Made by a program: the position numbers and the translations under genes. Below the pieces are notes generated by a model. The model did not search any database. It was not told where the DNA came from and worked only from the letters and a program-made list of their open reading frames with translations. A stretch of DNA of 64,000 bases from Aradus depressus (taxonomy: Eukaryota; Arthropoda; Insecta; Hemiptera; Aradidae), in contig OY759215.1 in NCBI GenBank assembly GCA_963662175.1, positions 47,013,213-47,077,212 on the forward strand. The letters run 5' to 3'. This document shows, one piece after another, positions 1 through 15,100 of this stretch; position 1 is the first letter of the stretch; every line of letters begins with the position of its first letter.

Positions 1-115
1 TTAAGTTTTTCTTGTAGTTCTACGGAATGTTTCTTTTCTTCTGTCAATGTTTTGGTAATATTTTCTATTTCCTTTTTCAAATTCGAAACTTCATTGGTTG
101 ATATTTTCTCAACTC
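1..115 (-). CDS. MTCL/SOGA-like exon 22, partial, runs off window
   Basis: Acceptor ATTTTTTCAG; begins GVEKISTNEVSNLKKEIENI. No donor or stop before base 1, so the exon and the gene continue outside the window. Confidence 0.85.
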
Positions 116-3100
116 CTGAAAAAATATTAATTTAACCATAGATTATTGAAAACAAAGAGTAAATTAATAATACACGAAACATAGAAAAGTTACCTTTCAA
201 TTTATCTATTTCTTCCTTGAGATTTTTGTTTTGTTTTTCTAAATTTGATTTGGTTTCTTTCAATTTTTCTGCCTCTTTTTCTAACTGAGTTTTTGTCTTG
301 TCCCTCTCTCTCATAATTTTCAGTTTATCTGAAAAATTACAAATGTTTTCAATACAATGGGAATAAATCCAGTACAGTAATCGTATCTGGGATTAAATGG
401 GTTTCGCACAATACGAGTGCCTTAACAAATAAATGTTAACATAAACAAATCTTTTTAGAAACTGACAAATTTGAACGAGTGTGTGAACTTTGCCACATCT
501 CCATATTCTGAAAGGAATTGATGAAGAACGAGGGGGAGAGAAAGAAATCTCAATTATAGCTGTTAAAAGAATCTAAAGAAAGGATTTAGTGGTATTAACG
601 CACTTAGTATAAAAATATTCTATCTTAAAAAAAAAATCATCCATCGATGAGTCAACAGGCATATACCTCCCCAGAACGAATTAGTCAATTAACGTTTTGC
701 CTCACCTCCAAAACCAGTCGACCATTTGGGCTAGTAATCAATAGCTGACTATATGACGTCTAAGTCCTCATACTAAATTTTGTGTCGAAACATTCATTAC
801 TTCGACAATTATTAGGGGTTTTGAGTTGAACCAATCTCCTCCCTTCGGTCGATTAAGCTAAAAATTAATAGGTATTGTTCTCAAAGGGGAAATGTGAAAT
901 TTCATCTCGATATATTCAATACATCAGTAGATATTGGGGTTCATGAGTTCAGTCTCCTCCCCCCCCCCCCCCCCCCCCCCCCCCGATCTTCCTTTTCTTC
1001 GCCCGATTTCGCTAAAAATTAAGAAGTGTCCTCCTTATGAGATTTTCAAATACATAACAACTTTTCTGTCGATGTATTCAATCAAAAACAATTATTAGAG
1101 TTTTTGTATGAATCCTCACAATTCCCCCCTTCCCTTTAACTGATTTGGTTCAAAATCAATAGGTGTCGTCCATAAGGATTTATGGATATACATATAAGAT
1201 TTTGGGTCCATATATTAATTTTAGCGGAAGTTATCATGTTCACACACACATTTTTTATTAATTTTTGGAATCGTGTCGGAACACATGAAATTCTGATGAA
1301 AAATCAACTTGGAATTTCTGAACGATTACATAACTTCCCATAGACTTCAATTAGAGCAGGGGAAGTAATAATAACAATAATAATAATGACAATATATTCC
1401 GACTCGTAATTCAAAATTTTAGATCAATTGAAATGTCTCTTACTGGTATATGGTACAGGGGCGTAGCTAATGCTGTAGCAATTGTAGCAATGATAGAGAG
1501 GCCCCAACATGCAAATTAAAACTTGTTAAAAATTATCGTAGAACATCTATGAGACAGGAACGGCTATCGGACTTATCGATACTGTCCATAGAAAAATAAG
1601 AACTTGAGAAACTGAAATCTTCTTCAGCTATGGATGATATAAGAAATACGTTCGCCGAGAAAATAGGCAAGAAAAGTACCTATTTAGCCACTAGAATATT
1701 TTTTTTTGAGTTACGTTTTTTAATATCTATTGTTGTTTTAGTTATTTTCAAATATATTTTGTTTATGCGATTGTTTATTTTTCGAAATTAAATTTTGATA
1801 TAGGGCCCACTAACCAAAAAAATTATATGCTTGCGACATTAACTTAAAATCTCGAAAAATTAACAGACACTGCTTACCACTTTCCAGGTCTTTGATCATG
1901 TTGTTGAGTCGATCCAACTCCAAGTCCCTCTTTTCAGACTCCTCCTTCGCCTCTTTTATCAACCTGTCCAGTTTCACTTTAGTTTCAGTCAATTCTTCTT
2001 TTAACACTGTCTTTTCATTGTCATTAGAAGTCAGTGACAATTTTTTCTTTTCTTCTTCTGATTTTTGCAAAGCTACCAATATTTCCTCTAACAAATCAAA
2101 ACAAAAACAAATCAACATATTGAAAAAATGAATTAAATAAACGTTTTCATTTATTCAACAGTTGTACGTCAAATACATTTTATTTTTATATTCCTATATT
2201 TCCGTTTTTTCCGGAACATTTCCAACTTCATCCAACAAATATTATTACAGCATTGATACACAATATCAATATTACTTACATAAATGTAAATATTGTGAAT
2301 CATTTCCCAGATTTGGGTATTTTCTTGTATTTTCCACTCAATGTTACTAGTTTAGATTAAAAGTGATTTAAAGAACACAAAAAAATAGCATGAAAATAAA
2401 GTGAAATATCTGCTGTGCCTCTCATTGTGTTTTCTTTATATAACACTGTTTATATGAATTAATATTAAACAATTTCCGTTTGTCTATACATTAAATGCGC
2501 AAGTAAATATCCAGACAATTTTCAGATTAGTTTTTTTGTTCAACAAAAAACTGAGAATATTGTACTAGATATTCTAAACGGAGACTAAAGTTACTTGCGA
2601 ATGACTCAGTGGTTATCATTATGTTCTATTTACGAATAGTTAGTTATATGACTCATGTCCGGGCTTTAACTACGAGGTCATATTGCCTACTACCAGAGTG
2701 CTCTTTCGTCATTCTGGTAGACCTGAGCCTGACTCCAAAGGACGGCGTGTTTAAGTTTAATTTATCCCCCAAGGCCTCGGCCGGGTTACGAACCCGCTAT
2801 CATTAGCCCAGTAAGCAAGCACGCATACCACTGAGCTACCGGCGCCCGCTATTTACGAATATTACCGTAAATACACTTAAGTATATACAATATGAATTCC
2901 GTTCTATCACCGTAGATTACGAAATATGCTTCATAATAATTACCGATTTCTTTTTCATTTTCCTCAATCATTTTCTTGAGCTGAGTTTTTGGTGTTAAGT
3001 CAGTTGGTTGCTTCGGTTTTCTGCTCCTGTAGAACTTTACAACGTCTGCAAGTGCATCTTCCTTCAGCCTTTTCAGTGCTTCCTCATTTTTCTTTTTATC

Positions 3101-6100
3101 TGCTTCAGCCTAAAAAATAAAATATTAAAAACCGTCTCGCTAATTAAAGTGCATTTATAGTTATTAATATGAACCTTTTTCAACTGATTTTTCAGTTTTT
3201 CTATTTCTCCAACAGCAATTGTAGGTTTAGAGTCATTAACATTTGAGGACTTATTGGTAGACTCGAGTTCTTTTATCTGAAAAATAACATTTTATTGAAA
3301 ATTATTATCATTTTTATTGTTATTTACTCTCTATACATATAAAATTAAAGTTTTTTCTGTACATTGTCGAAATGATTATTTGTTTCATCAAAAATACTGT
3401 TATATAGTTCTTTAGTTCAATATCTGTCTGTCTGTGTGTACGTATGTATAATATTCATGGGAAGGGAAGTCGTGTAGAGAGCGAAAACGGTTGATCGTAC
3501 ATTCCCGAAACAAGCAGGGTATTTCAATGATGGGTCAACTTAGAATGTAGGTTATTTGGCATCTGAAAATTCGGAACGGGAGAACTTGTAGGGGTTTCAA
3601 AACATATAATGAATGCTTGCTGTTTAATATTAGGATTTTCATAAAATTTCGCATACAAGTATCCTTATAAGCTTTTCATTTTTTGCTGGCATCTCAAGCA
3701 ATCTAATGTCGAGGAGAGAGGGTAAATGATACACAATTCTACAGCCTTAGTGACAAAACTTCTATGGCATAATTAAAAAAGTCAACATATTTCTATAATT
3801 ATCTAACTAACCTGGCAGATAACGTTATTAACCAGCTTCAAGTTACTAACCTGCTTGAAATTATTAGCAGGGCATCGCCGGATTACCTTCTAGTATCATA
3901 GTAGGAAGTACTTTATGAATTTAACCAATCAAACGCAACACCCCATGAAAAATGATGTGTGAAAGAAGTTCGGGAATAATTATTAAGTTTACTTGCTTAT
4001 AACTAACATTTCTTCAATCTCCAACATTTCTATCAACTTCCTCTAATTTGATTAACGTTAATAATAATACGATAAGTTAATAAGTGGTGATATATTTATC
4101 TTATAAAATTGATAAATTACTTTTTTATTGCTTTCCTCGAGTTGCTTTTCCAAGGAGGCTGCATAACTTTTGCCATCATGCGTTCTCTCAACTGAACCAG
4201 CCCTTTTAGAAGCCAACAGAGACATTTTCTTATTTTCAGACGATAATTTTTCATTTTCAGTTTCAAGGTTTTGAATTTTGGTTCTAAGAATGCTTGCTTC
4301 AGTTTCGATAACTTGAAGTTGCCTTTTCAAATCAATAGTCTGTTGATCTCCGTCCAAAGACCTTTAACAGAATTTTTCGTATTTAAAATAATTACTATAT
4401 TTACTACAAAACAACACAAAAGAATTATTTTTAAATAATTACATATTGTGATTACTATGAACAATGAATATAGAAAAAGCAAACGGAGATACATAATACG
4501 CAACAAAACCAGTGCGCATCCAAGCTACGTTGTGTAGGGGATAGGTGAGTGATCCTGACTGACTCTAGCTCCCACTGCGTCTTTGCTTTGTTGTCGTGTT
4601 ACGTTACTGATACCACAGGAGGTTATAAGCTATTCTAGATAGTCTTGTGAAAATTCAATATTAACCCCCGACGACTGTGGTCTGTCTGTCTGTGGCATCG
4701 TAGCTCCAAGACGGTTGAACCGATTTCAAAGCGTTTTTTTTTGTTTCAAAAGTTGGTATTTGCGAGATGGTTCTTGGCCATGTTTGGTGGAAATCGGGTA
4801 TGCCGTTTCCAAGATCTTCATGTTTCATCAGAGTTATAAGGATCTCGGCCTCCATTAAAGCTAGAAACTTGGACTTTGAGCTCAAATGTTTATAAGGCCA
4901 ATGAGTATAGTAACACAATGAGTATAGTAATGAAAATACTTACTTGCTTTTTTGTAATGTTTTAGGTTTTTTGGATCCAATAGATATTTCTGCATGAAGT
5001 CGTTCACATTCTCTGTCTTTTTCTATCAATTTCTTTCGCAATTCGCTCATTTCTTGTTCCAATAACTGAAAATGTAGGATACTTTGAAGTGGGATAAAGT
5101 GAATTATAAACACGAAGATTGTTCGCTAAGCATATAGTGAGCGTTCGCTACCTTCGTTGAAAGTACTGGTTCTCGCTGAAGAGATTATATCTAATTAATA
5201 AACTCCGAGCTAACTTGAGTAGACTACAAGGAGTGTAAACAAATGTCAACGTGTAGCGACTGTATATTAACGGATCAAATATTAACGGATGTAACATATG
5301 TCAAAAGTAATGTAAATTCAAGAAACACCATTCTATTTACAACTTCTAAGTTGTTAAGAAATATTTCATGAGTTTAGCTAACGGTACAGCCGGGGGACTC
5401 CCAAGTTCTAATAGCACCCTTTGACCTGAGATGTATTTGAAGGGTCGCTCTCTGCAAACTGACTTAGTTCATAACTAGACCTGACGATGGTATAAAGCCG
5501 AAACCGGTAGTTATATATGAATATATATCTTTAGTGGAATAGACAATATTTCAAAAATAAGTTTGTTTTATTGTTTTATTTATCCATTCTATTTAGTCAA
5601 ATTGGTACCTGAACTACAGAGTCGCCCAAATGATTTGAATAAACCTAGTCTACATAGTATCAAAGAAGCGATAAATTGAGTGATCAGGTTTTGGACCTGG
5701 AATTTAATTAAATTTTTATTGGAATATTGAATCGCTTACCTTCATTTTTTGTTCATACACTACATTTGACCTCTTTGGCTCTGCAGACTGAATAAGGGAC
5801 CTCCTGCTGGATTCATTCGCCTTTGCGCTAAGTTTCTCCTGAAGTTCTTTAACTTTTCTTTTCAATCGATCTCCTTCATTTTCCAATTCTTCCGTCTTTT
5901 TCCTAAGAACCGCAGCTTCCTAATAGAAAATGAACAGTTAACTATTTTAATCTGTATTATTATTTCACACATTGTCTGTATAATTGATTATTTTTTGCCA
6001 ACCCCGATAGAATTATTAAAATAACCTGTTCATTCAATTCAAGTAGAAGCCGGAGCTCTGAAGGGTCTTCTTCGTCAGAAATTCCTTCATCTTTGTCCAC

Positions 6101-9100
6101 TGGCTCAGGTGTAAGTCTTTGTTGCGACGGGCTGTGTCTTCGGGCTGCAAAATTCACTGAATATTATATTCCAACTCAAAAAGATGCAAAATAAATGGTA
6201 AAAAAAAGGCATTCATTGCAGTATCAGAAAACAATAAACTTATTGTAAATTAATCCAATTGACAACCTGAGTGTTTTGCGTTCAAAATTGCTTTTACTTA
6301 TTTTGAAATGTAGTGAGTTAAAATAAGTTCTTAACAAGCTAGATTTTGCGTTCATAGATGTTCAAAGATCGATAGATCTACAAACCACTAATTATTTTTC
6401 AAAGAAAATGCTCCATACAGGAAGATCTGATCTAAGAGGAAATGCACGCAAGACATCGCATATTGTCTCAAGCAGAATAGTTCTTTCAATGCGCTCTAAG
6501 AAATTTAATTAACAAAATGAATAATATCAGAGTATTTATACTCTTCAAATTGGTAATATTAGAAAGTAAATGAAAACCAGTTCACATGGTATTCACATGA
6601 TTAGCTGTTACAAAACACACTTCACGCATATTCACTTGATATATTCTGTACACATATATATCTTTATTATACAGCAATTTTATTGATTTTAATTTAGACA
6701 TTTGTCTTTATTAAATGCTAAGAAAATCCGCTACCTTGTGACTAGGAATGTCCGAAAAAAATGTTCACTTTAAGCAACATTGATTTTCGCAATTTTTAAC
6801 AAAGGAATTTTTAAATATAAATTTCCCTAAACTATTAACTGCTCTATATTGGAATAGAATAATTTGCAAAACTTTCCAGTTATATTTCTTATTTCTTCTC
6901 TCTTATAAAAAAAAAAATTAAATATATATTAATTTTAAAGGTTGTTAACGGTTAGAAACAAACAAAATATAACAAATAAGAATAAAACACTTAAGATTAT
7001 TTACAACCTATTGTACAAACACTATGTTAGAATAGAAAAAAGAAAACATTGCAAAAACACTTATTACATTAAGGATTATTTCTAAACTAAGTACGACTTA
7101 ACTTTGAGTAAATTACTGATCATAATTGAACCCGATATAGTCTTTATTTCTTTGAAAAATTATAGGTATGTCTTTCAAATTAGTTTTATTTTAATAAAAA
7201 AAAGAAAGAAAAAGTATTTTTAATTATTGAAAATAATACTAAAACAAAGGACATACTTCTGGCTTTAGTAGCCATTTTCTTTAGCTGCAAAACCAAAGAT
7301 TCGTTATCGTCTTCGAGTCGAGCAGATTTCTTACGAAGATTTTCAGCCTGGGAACAGAAATTCGAACAGAAAAAAAAAAAAAAGGAAATTTACCCTAAGT
7401 TTGGTTTGTCATTTATTTTTTGGGTTAGACAGAGGACAATAGACAACAATTTGGACAAAACAGAATATTTTTAGAGACAATAAACTGGTCAATGAAATAA
7501 AGGAAATCTGTAATAGAGGAAAGAGAAAGGTTCAGAATGTGTTTTATATCAATTACCTATAAGTCTCTTTTGAAGAAATAATTTCGAGTAGTTCTGTTTC
7601 ACTCAAAATATGGATGGATAGAAAATAGTTACACCGAATGCATTTTTTATTTTATTTTTTTATGGGAAATCTGTATCTATATCTCCGAATTGAACTAAAT
7701 GTGAAATGAACTAATTCCGCACACCTCCCATTATATATGTGTAAAAATATATATATTCTCTATCTCCCCTCCTCTCATATGAAAAACTAGAAGTTTAGCT
7801 GGATGTAAAGGTTTGAGAAGCATGACCTTTAGGAGACATATAGTTAGTTCTTGTAACGCATGTCCGAGCTTTAACTACGAGGTCATCACCTACTGCTAAA
7901 GCGCTCTTTCGTCACTCAGGTGGCCATAAACCCGAGTCTATAGTGGTAGTCCTAAATTTTGCCTACCTAGGTATAGTTGCCTGGAATAGAGGTATTTAAT
8001 GAGTACCTGACATCACACTGGCTCGGGTGTGACAACAAATACGAAGGACGGTCTGCTCAAGGTTTTTTTATCTCCCAGATACAAAACTAAAGGGCTCCAG
8101 CTGGGTATATATAGGAGCAGTATATATTCCCTATTCCAATATCTCAATGGTAACCAAACTCGTTTAAAGAATGATCTAGGGGTAGCTTAAAGCTTGAAAC
8201 CGTAGTGACACCCAGGTTGTAACAGAGGTAAAAACACGACCAATATTTGGCGTCCTTGGTGGTACTGAGAAGGACCGTAGGAAGAATAAATCTTGGAAAA
8301 GACTGGACAAGTGAACTGTAGACTGGGCGAGCAGGGCTGGAACAGAGGAGTGCATGCTGAATCGCTCCTGGGAAGAATATAGCTGTCGAATGTCAGCTTG
8401 TGAGAAGCGAAGTTTAAGGCTCTCCTCTTGTTATTCCCGACCGCTGATGATAGCTCGTGATGCGATCATCCTGGCTGGACTTTCCTCGCTACTTATAGAT
8501 GATGTGGTCGGATGTTCTGGAGGATGGCGGTCTTCGAAACACCGTCCAGGGATGTTGAAGGTTGGTAGGGAGCTACAGCTGGATCTACTAGAGTTCACCC
8601 CACTTGGTATATTGGGAAAGCTCAATCAACTTTTTTTTCTTTCACAAACGTTCATGATTTCCTTAGATATCTTTTTCCCTCAGTTTCATCAAGATAGATG
8701 ATTTTGGCGGTCAAAAATTAAAAAAAAATAGTTTTCAACGAGGTTCACGAATATTTAAAAAAATGTTCAATCAGATAATTATACTGCTATTTGAAACCGG
8801 ATACAAAATTTCACAAATTTCTTAATAGGCGACGAACTAAAAAAACACAAAATGGAACATGTCTCTTTCGAAAAGGACTTCAGGGAATTAAAAACAAAGT
8901 TCCTTTTCGATTAAATTAATCATTTTATAATTTCGAATAACATGTTGCTATGACTATCTCAGATAGGTGGAAAATGTATATGTGTTAAATGTTTGAAGAA
9001 TGTATCGGCTAGAGGTAAATGAAACATCTGAGTTGCGATTTTTAAGGAGATTTCAAGTATAATTGTAATTTTTTCTGCTGCTCTTTCCCTCCCATTTTTT

Positions 9101-12100
9101 AAAAATCTTTTACATATAAGTATACTTTTATATTTAAAAGATGAATAAAATAAATAAAAATATAATATTTTTTATATGAACAGAGAAAAAGATTTGCAGA
9201 ACAAAATACATCGTGTTGCTTACTTGTCGGTCCTACAATCAACAAAAAGGAACATTTCTTACATCTGACTAATACTAAATTAACTTATATCAATAAATGT
9301 GAAAACCAGTATGTGAATAGTGTACTAATTTAGTATTTATTAAGACGAGTTAATTAAGTTTTAGTCAGTCATAAGAAATATTACATAATATTGTTGTTAG
9401 TCGTAATGCCGTGAGGAAAACAATAAGCCGGAAACTCAGCTGTAGAACAAATGTTTTATCTACCCAATACCTTCTTCCAACATTTATTCATGGGTTAATC
9501 CTCCGTCTACTTATTTCACTTAAAGCTGCTTCAATAATTGAGTGGTTCATAACAAAAACGACCCTTGTCGAAAAATACGAAATATATTGACATACAGTTT
9601 TCTATGCGATCTTTCCATTTCTCTCACGTTCTGAATTATTTTGGTGGGTTCTGCAACACCAGACCTTATCACAGAACCTATCTTTTTTTTTTTATTTTGG
9701 CATTTGTGAACACTTTTTTTACACCCGTTTCCCTCGAGAGATACATACTAAGCCCCGAGTAGTTCCAAAGCTACTGAAAAAAATACATATACGTTGCATA
9801 ATGAAAATACATATATTTAGGCTAACGGTGTCTCACAGTTAAATACTTGTTTAACTTATGGTAAGTTTGACCAAAGTCCAAACCCGTACATGAAACTTGA
9901 GAATCAAAAATTCTACCATAGTAGCAGAACATGGATATATTATAGAATCAGCAGTGGGGAAAAATACAACATTCATTTAAACGATTCTTTCACTGCATTC
10001 TGGCGGTTTTTTTTTTTCGTTTTTCTCAGCAAACACAGTTAATTAAGCCTTTTACTTATTAAATGTTCCAACAATAACCCTTGTCCTCGAACTTACAACT
10101 TTAGTAAGTTCAATGACATCAGCTCTAGTTTGATAAAATTTACTTGGAGGCCCTCACGAGCTCTTAGTTCATTTAAAACAGGGGAAAAGGGAAATTTTGA
10201 AATACTAAATATTTAAGAAGTTGAACATGGTTTTGTTCTCCTGAAAATTTACTTTTTTTTTTTTTTTTTTTTTTTCAACAAGGGTTGTTTTTATTATTGA
10301 GCCCTTCAATTTCTAAGTTTCTGAACACGAACAACTAAAACTACAGAAAATATAAAAATATTAAAGCTTACAATTTCTTGGAAAAGTGAGAAAAACAGTG
10401 TAAAAGGAAAAAAAAAAATTGTAAGGATCACATAATGTTAGTAAAATAAAATATGAGTACAACGAATAATTTCAAGTTTAAGTAATTTTTACCTAATGGT
10501 AAAATTAAAGCTGCAAGTGGCGATATAAGGGGGGTATGTATCAGGGTGAACCCGATATGTGCAGCTTGGGTTCTGAGAAGAGGGCACAGGCCGACTGGGT
10601 TCATGTGGGTAGTCACATCGCAACTGACATCTTTCAACATTTCTGGCAATGATTTGGAATGTTTAAATCTCATCTGACGTTTACTTTTAATAATTTCATT
10701 AGAACTGTAACTTTCTGCTTTCATTTCATCTCCAGTTCTTGAATGAACAGACAAGTCACTTGATACACTTTCTTTTAAATATTTGCTAGTTACTGTTTGA
10801 CTTTGTTTATCCTCGGCTTCTCTGCTTCCACTTGTTTGAGTATAAGCCTCAACGACTTCTCTAACTGTTTGTGTGTCATTTTCCTTTGTACTTCCTTCAT
10901 CAGTTATAAAACATTTTTCTTCATCTTCAGCTATTCTTTCTTTGTGATGTTCATCGTAGGATTGTAAAAGACATGGTATTTTTTCGGGAATTATATCTGA
11001 AGATAATTTACTTAATTTCTTTTTCAGTTGAAGGCGAAATATCTAGAATATAACACTTAATAGTAAGTAAAAACTAAAATTCGTTAAATCCACTATAATC
11101 AAATATGTCTATGACACAGCCAATGACATTATCAGGTGGTACTACTTGTGAGAATAAATTGTTATGTTGATATATCTTTGCTGTGGTTTGTTAATCAGAA
11201 AAATGTAAATTATTAATGAAGATTATTATTTTTAATGTTATGACTACTTTATCACCTACAGGATACGTGTTCGTTAAAGTGTTACAAACCCTCGAAAGTT
11301 TACCTATCGATTAGCGTCTCCATCATTGTTGCCATTATTATTGCTTATATTCCAGCTACCTATTACCATTATTTTTTATTAGTTAATTACCCATTTATTT
11401 TATTTTTATGTATTATATATATTTATTTTTTATGCAATATTGAATATCGTCGTGAAAAAGACTTTTGAAAGAACTATGAAAAAAATATTTATCACAATTT
11501 TAATTATGATTACAGACTGTATCCACTGTATTTATTAGTATTATAACTTTTACAATTTATTTTCTAATAATTATTTATTAATTTTATTATTTACTAATTT
11601 TATACATCCAATTCATAGTAAACATTTCCATTATGTATCCCATTACCATTTAATGTTTTAACAGAAATAAATATTATTATTACTCATGTAATAAAATAAA
11701 GTATTTTCCGTATAAGAACATCACTATTCAAATCCTTTTACTAAAATGAAGGAGTTAAAGCCCCATTTAAATCACTCCATTGAAAATTTCTCATGGGAGT
11801 GATTCCTAAAAGTTACTCTCAAATAAACATGTATCCATCCTTAGGTGCAAAGTTTACTGTTTACATCATTGTTAGCCAAATAAATTTCTAACAAAAAAAC
11901 TTCATTTACGTTACAGTAGTACACCCAGTGAGTGTACGACATCAATTAACATGAAGTCAATCATATACTTAGTAACTTCCAAGTTGAGAAACGCAAAAAC
12001 AAACTTATTTTTTGAAATATTGTTTATACCACAAAAAATTATATATAAACAAACGATTTCAGTCTTACGCCCTTGTCAGGTTTAGTTATGAACTAAAATA

Positions 12101-15100
12101 AGTTTGCTGAATGTGAACCGTTTTTTTGATAAATCAAATAGCTGAGGACGAGGTTTGAATTTCAACTAGGAAGGACAAACTAATTCGTTTCAAGAAGTAA
12201 AAGCAAATTCCTATCTGCCGAACCACAGGGATTTCCAAGTAAAAATTCCAACCCCTTCTTACCTACCTAAGTTACCAATAAGAACTGTTCGCACACAGCA
12301 AACTTGACTTAGTTTATAACTAAACCTGACGATGGTGTAACGCCGAAAACATAGTTTACGTATACATTTGTGGAATAAACAATATTCCAAAAATAAGTTT
12401 GTTTTATTTATAGACTTTGTCGATTTTTATTTAGCTATGCTATGACGCAAACGTTTAACCAAATTTAAATAGAAGAGAAGAAAATAAAACTATCAATAAA
12501 TCACCTCTTCTTCGGCAAAACGCAACTGCTCCCTGAGGTCGGCCTCTCGCTCCATTGAATCCTGCAGGTCTCTCAGAAGTTGTACTGGATCTTCCTGGGA
12601 GTCTCCTCTCGTTAACGACTCTCTTGACACTTTCTGAAATATAAAAAAATATTACAGGGGAGAGTGATCTGATCAGGTATGAAGGGTTTCATAGGAGAAA
12701 AATCAAACTCGGATCACCATTAGTATTGCAGTGTAATAAAAACCTTTGGTTGTTAAAAATAACTTCCTCCTCTCCCCATAAAACTATTGATTCGAAACAA
12801 TATCAAAAGTTTCCCATATGAGACAATTCATGGAAACAAAATCGTCATTACGTCGAGTTAGAGGGAGACAACGAAACCCTAAAGATATATTTGATACCTA
12901 TTCACAGTAAGCTCTCATATGACAACCTACTCGGTTATCCCACAGAATATTATTTATTCGCAACACACTACCTAATCTTCGCCCCCATAGAGAGAGAAAA
13001 AATTCTAGGGATATAAGCGTTGTGCCAATTTCAGAAAAGAGAGAAAAAAAACGATTTAGCCCATAAGGTTTCTGTTATTATTATTTGCAACCAACGGAAC
13101 TGTAAATATAAACAAGTTAGTTACAGTAATAATTAGAATAAGAAGGTATTCCAATAATCCACCCAAACCCTTTTGTGACCTACATCCAAAAAACTTCACC
13201 TTAGGCCAATAAAATTTGTTTTACCTCTGAAGATGGAGTTTTCGGCACACTTCCCAGTTTGGGGGCTTTCTTTTTAACAGCTGATGGTCCTTTGTCTTTT
13301 TCTGTACTTTTAGATTTCATGTTAACTTCATGCAGTTCTTTTTCCAGTCTCGCAGCAGTCTAGATTTTAATAGATAATTATTATTCTGATATACATATAT
13401 GTACATATGTATTTGTTTCAAAATGATTTAAATAAAATAAGATATTATTTAATAACTTATATGTGCGTACCTCGTTAGCCACACTGAGGTCATGCTCCAG
13501 CTGTTTTATCCTCTCCATTTTGTCCAGACCCGTTTGTCCTCCTGCTACCTAACAATACATTGAATTATTTAACAAAACCACCTGAACATAATACAGATCC
13601 TGGAGTCCCGCATACTCGGCACTATTATCAATTATCCCTTCTGTTTCCAAACTCACACTTCATACTGACCTCCACATATCTTTCCTTTTCACACTCTCAA
13701 CTAAACCTCAAAATGTCAATACATCCAAACCCATAAATTCAAACCATTACCAGACCCTTGAAAATCCCACCCATCGGCCCACGAGGAAGTGGTCGAGGGA
13801 CTCCCTCTGCGAATATCTTCATATTCGGGGATATGGGGGAGGGTTCAGCCAACCTCATTTCAAATAAAGGGTATTCAATATTTTTAGACTTGTAGTATGA
13901 GAAAAAGTATGCATTTTTCCTAATAATAAAAATAAATATAAAAAACACAGGCTGTATTGGGGACGCAGCCGCAGTGGGATTCGTGAAACGTCTTGTGAGT
14001 GCTGCACAGGGTGTTTGGGTTTTAAGATACAAAAATGACGTAACCAAATACAGAACGTGTCGAACGCGGGAGCGCCATAGCCGAGCAACCGTCAAATTTC
14101 TGCAATAAACCAAACACTTGTAAGCCTTATAACTCCTGAAGAGCATCGGTTTGAGTTTGATGGATTATACCTACTAGTGAGAGTGAGATCTCTCAAACGC
14201 GAATACTCCCGCTCGGATCGACGAACGCCGCGCGCGAGACTAAATCTAGCTCCGATTTCGTCATGCGTGGCGCACGCGACTCATACGTGATCGAGTATTG
14301 GCTCTACACAACGAAACCAAGATAGTACGGTTGCAAAGATACAAGCAATATTAGTGTTACATGTTTTCGTTACATGCGGTTTTAGCAAGACTATTGACCG
14401 AAATGAAAGTCGTTTCACGTCAAAACATCTCTTGAATGGATTCGTTCAACTACTTTCTAGAGCTCGCAGATAGGATTGCCTTCTAGTTGGAGAGAGAAGA
14501 GTGCTAGCCAATAAGAGATCCCTTCACTCAGGAGCCAATGAGAAGGCTATTTGCTTTCCTCCTCAAAGCCTCAGCTACAACTCCCAAAATCATTACTACA
14601 GCACACTCAGGCATTAGGTTTCATGCTTTTATTATACACTTATGAATTTATACATACCTCCCTACAACGTTGTTCCATTTCAAACTTTTCAATTTCCAGT
14701 TGTTCTGTTTTTCTTTCAGATTTCCTCAATTTAAATGACAAAATCCTACAATTCTTTGAAGCCTGTTCTAGCTCTTTTTTCAACATTGTATATTCGTCTG
14801 CACGATCTTCTCTAAACCAAAAAATATATACATATAATAATAAACGTATACAAATTAATTAAGATCGATTAAGTAAAAAAATACTGTGAATTAGCAAAAA
14901 CAAACAAATGAAACTATGCTGATATCTATATTGACAGTTAAGGAAACAAGTTTAAACTTAATCGTCCATCTGTCAACCAATCAGAATGATTGTTATACGT
15001 CAGTCAAAGCAGAAGATATTGGTTAATGAAAGTGATTGGACGGTGACAGAGCGATATTGGCTAAAATTAGCCTAGTTAGTGGACGGCTTATTCGACGCCC

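Noticed and set aside
3400..3900. Possible distant relation to 23197-23530
   Set aside because: Shared short strings only (AAGTATCCTTATAAG-like, GTTATTAACC); too weak to call by eye.
10428..10492. Continuation of the alternative exon into intron as coding sequence
   Set aside because: Possible but uncertain: a GTAAAA donor lies at its start and the peptide after it is hydrophobic AT-rich noise; kept only as an option.
13739..14146. 135-aa minus-strand ORF
   Set aside because: Overlaps repeat sequence and an intron between supported exons; no recognisable domain.
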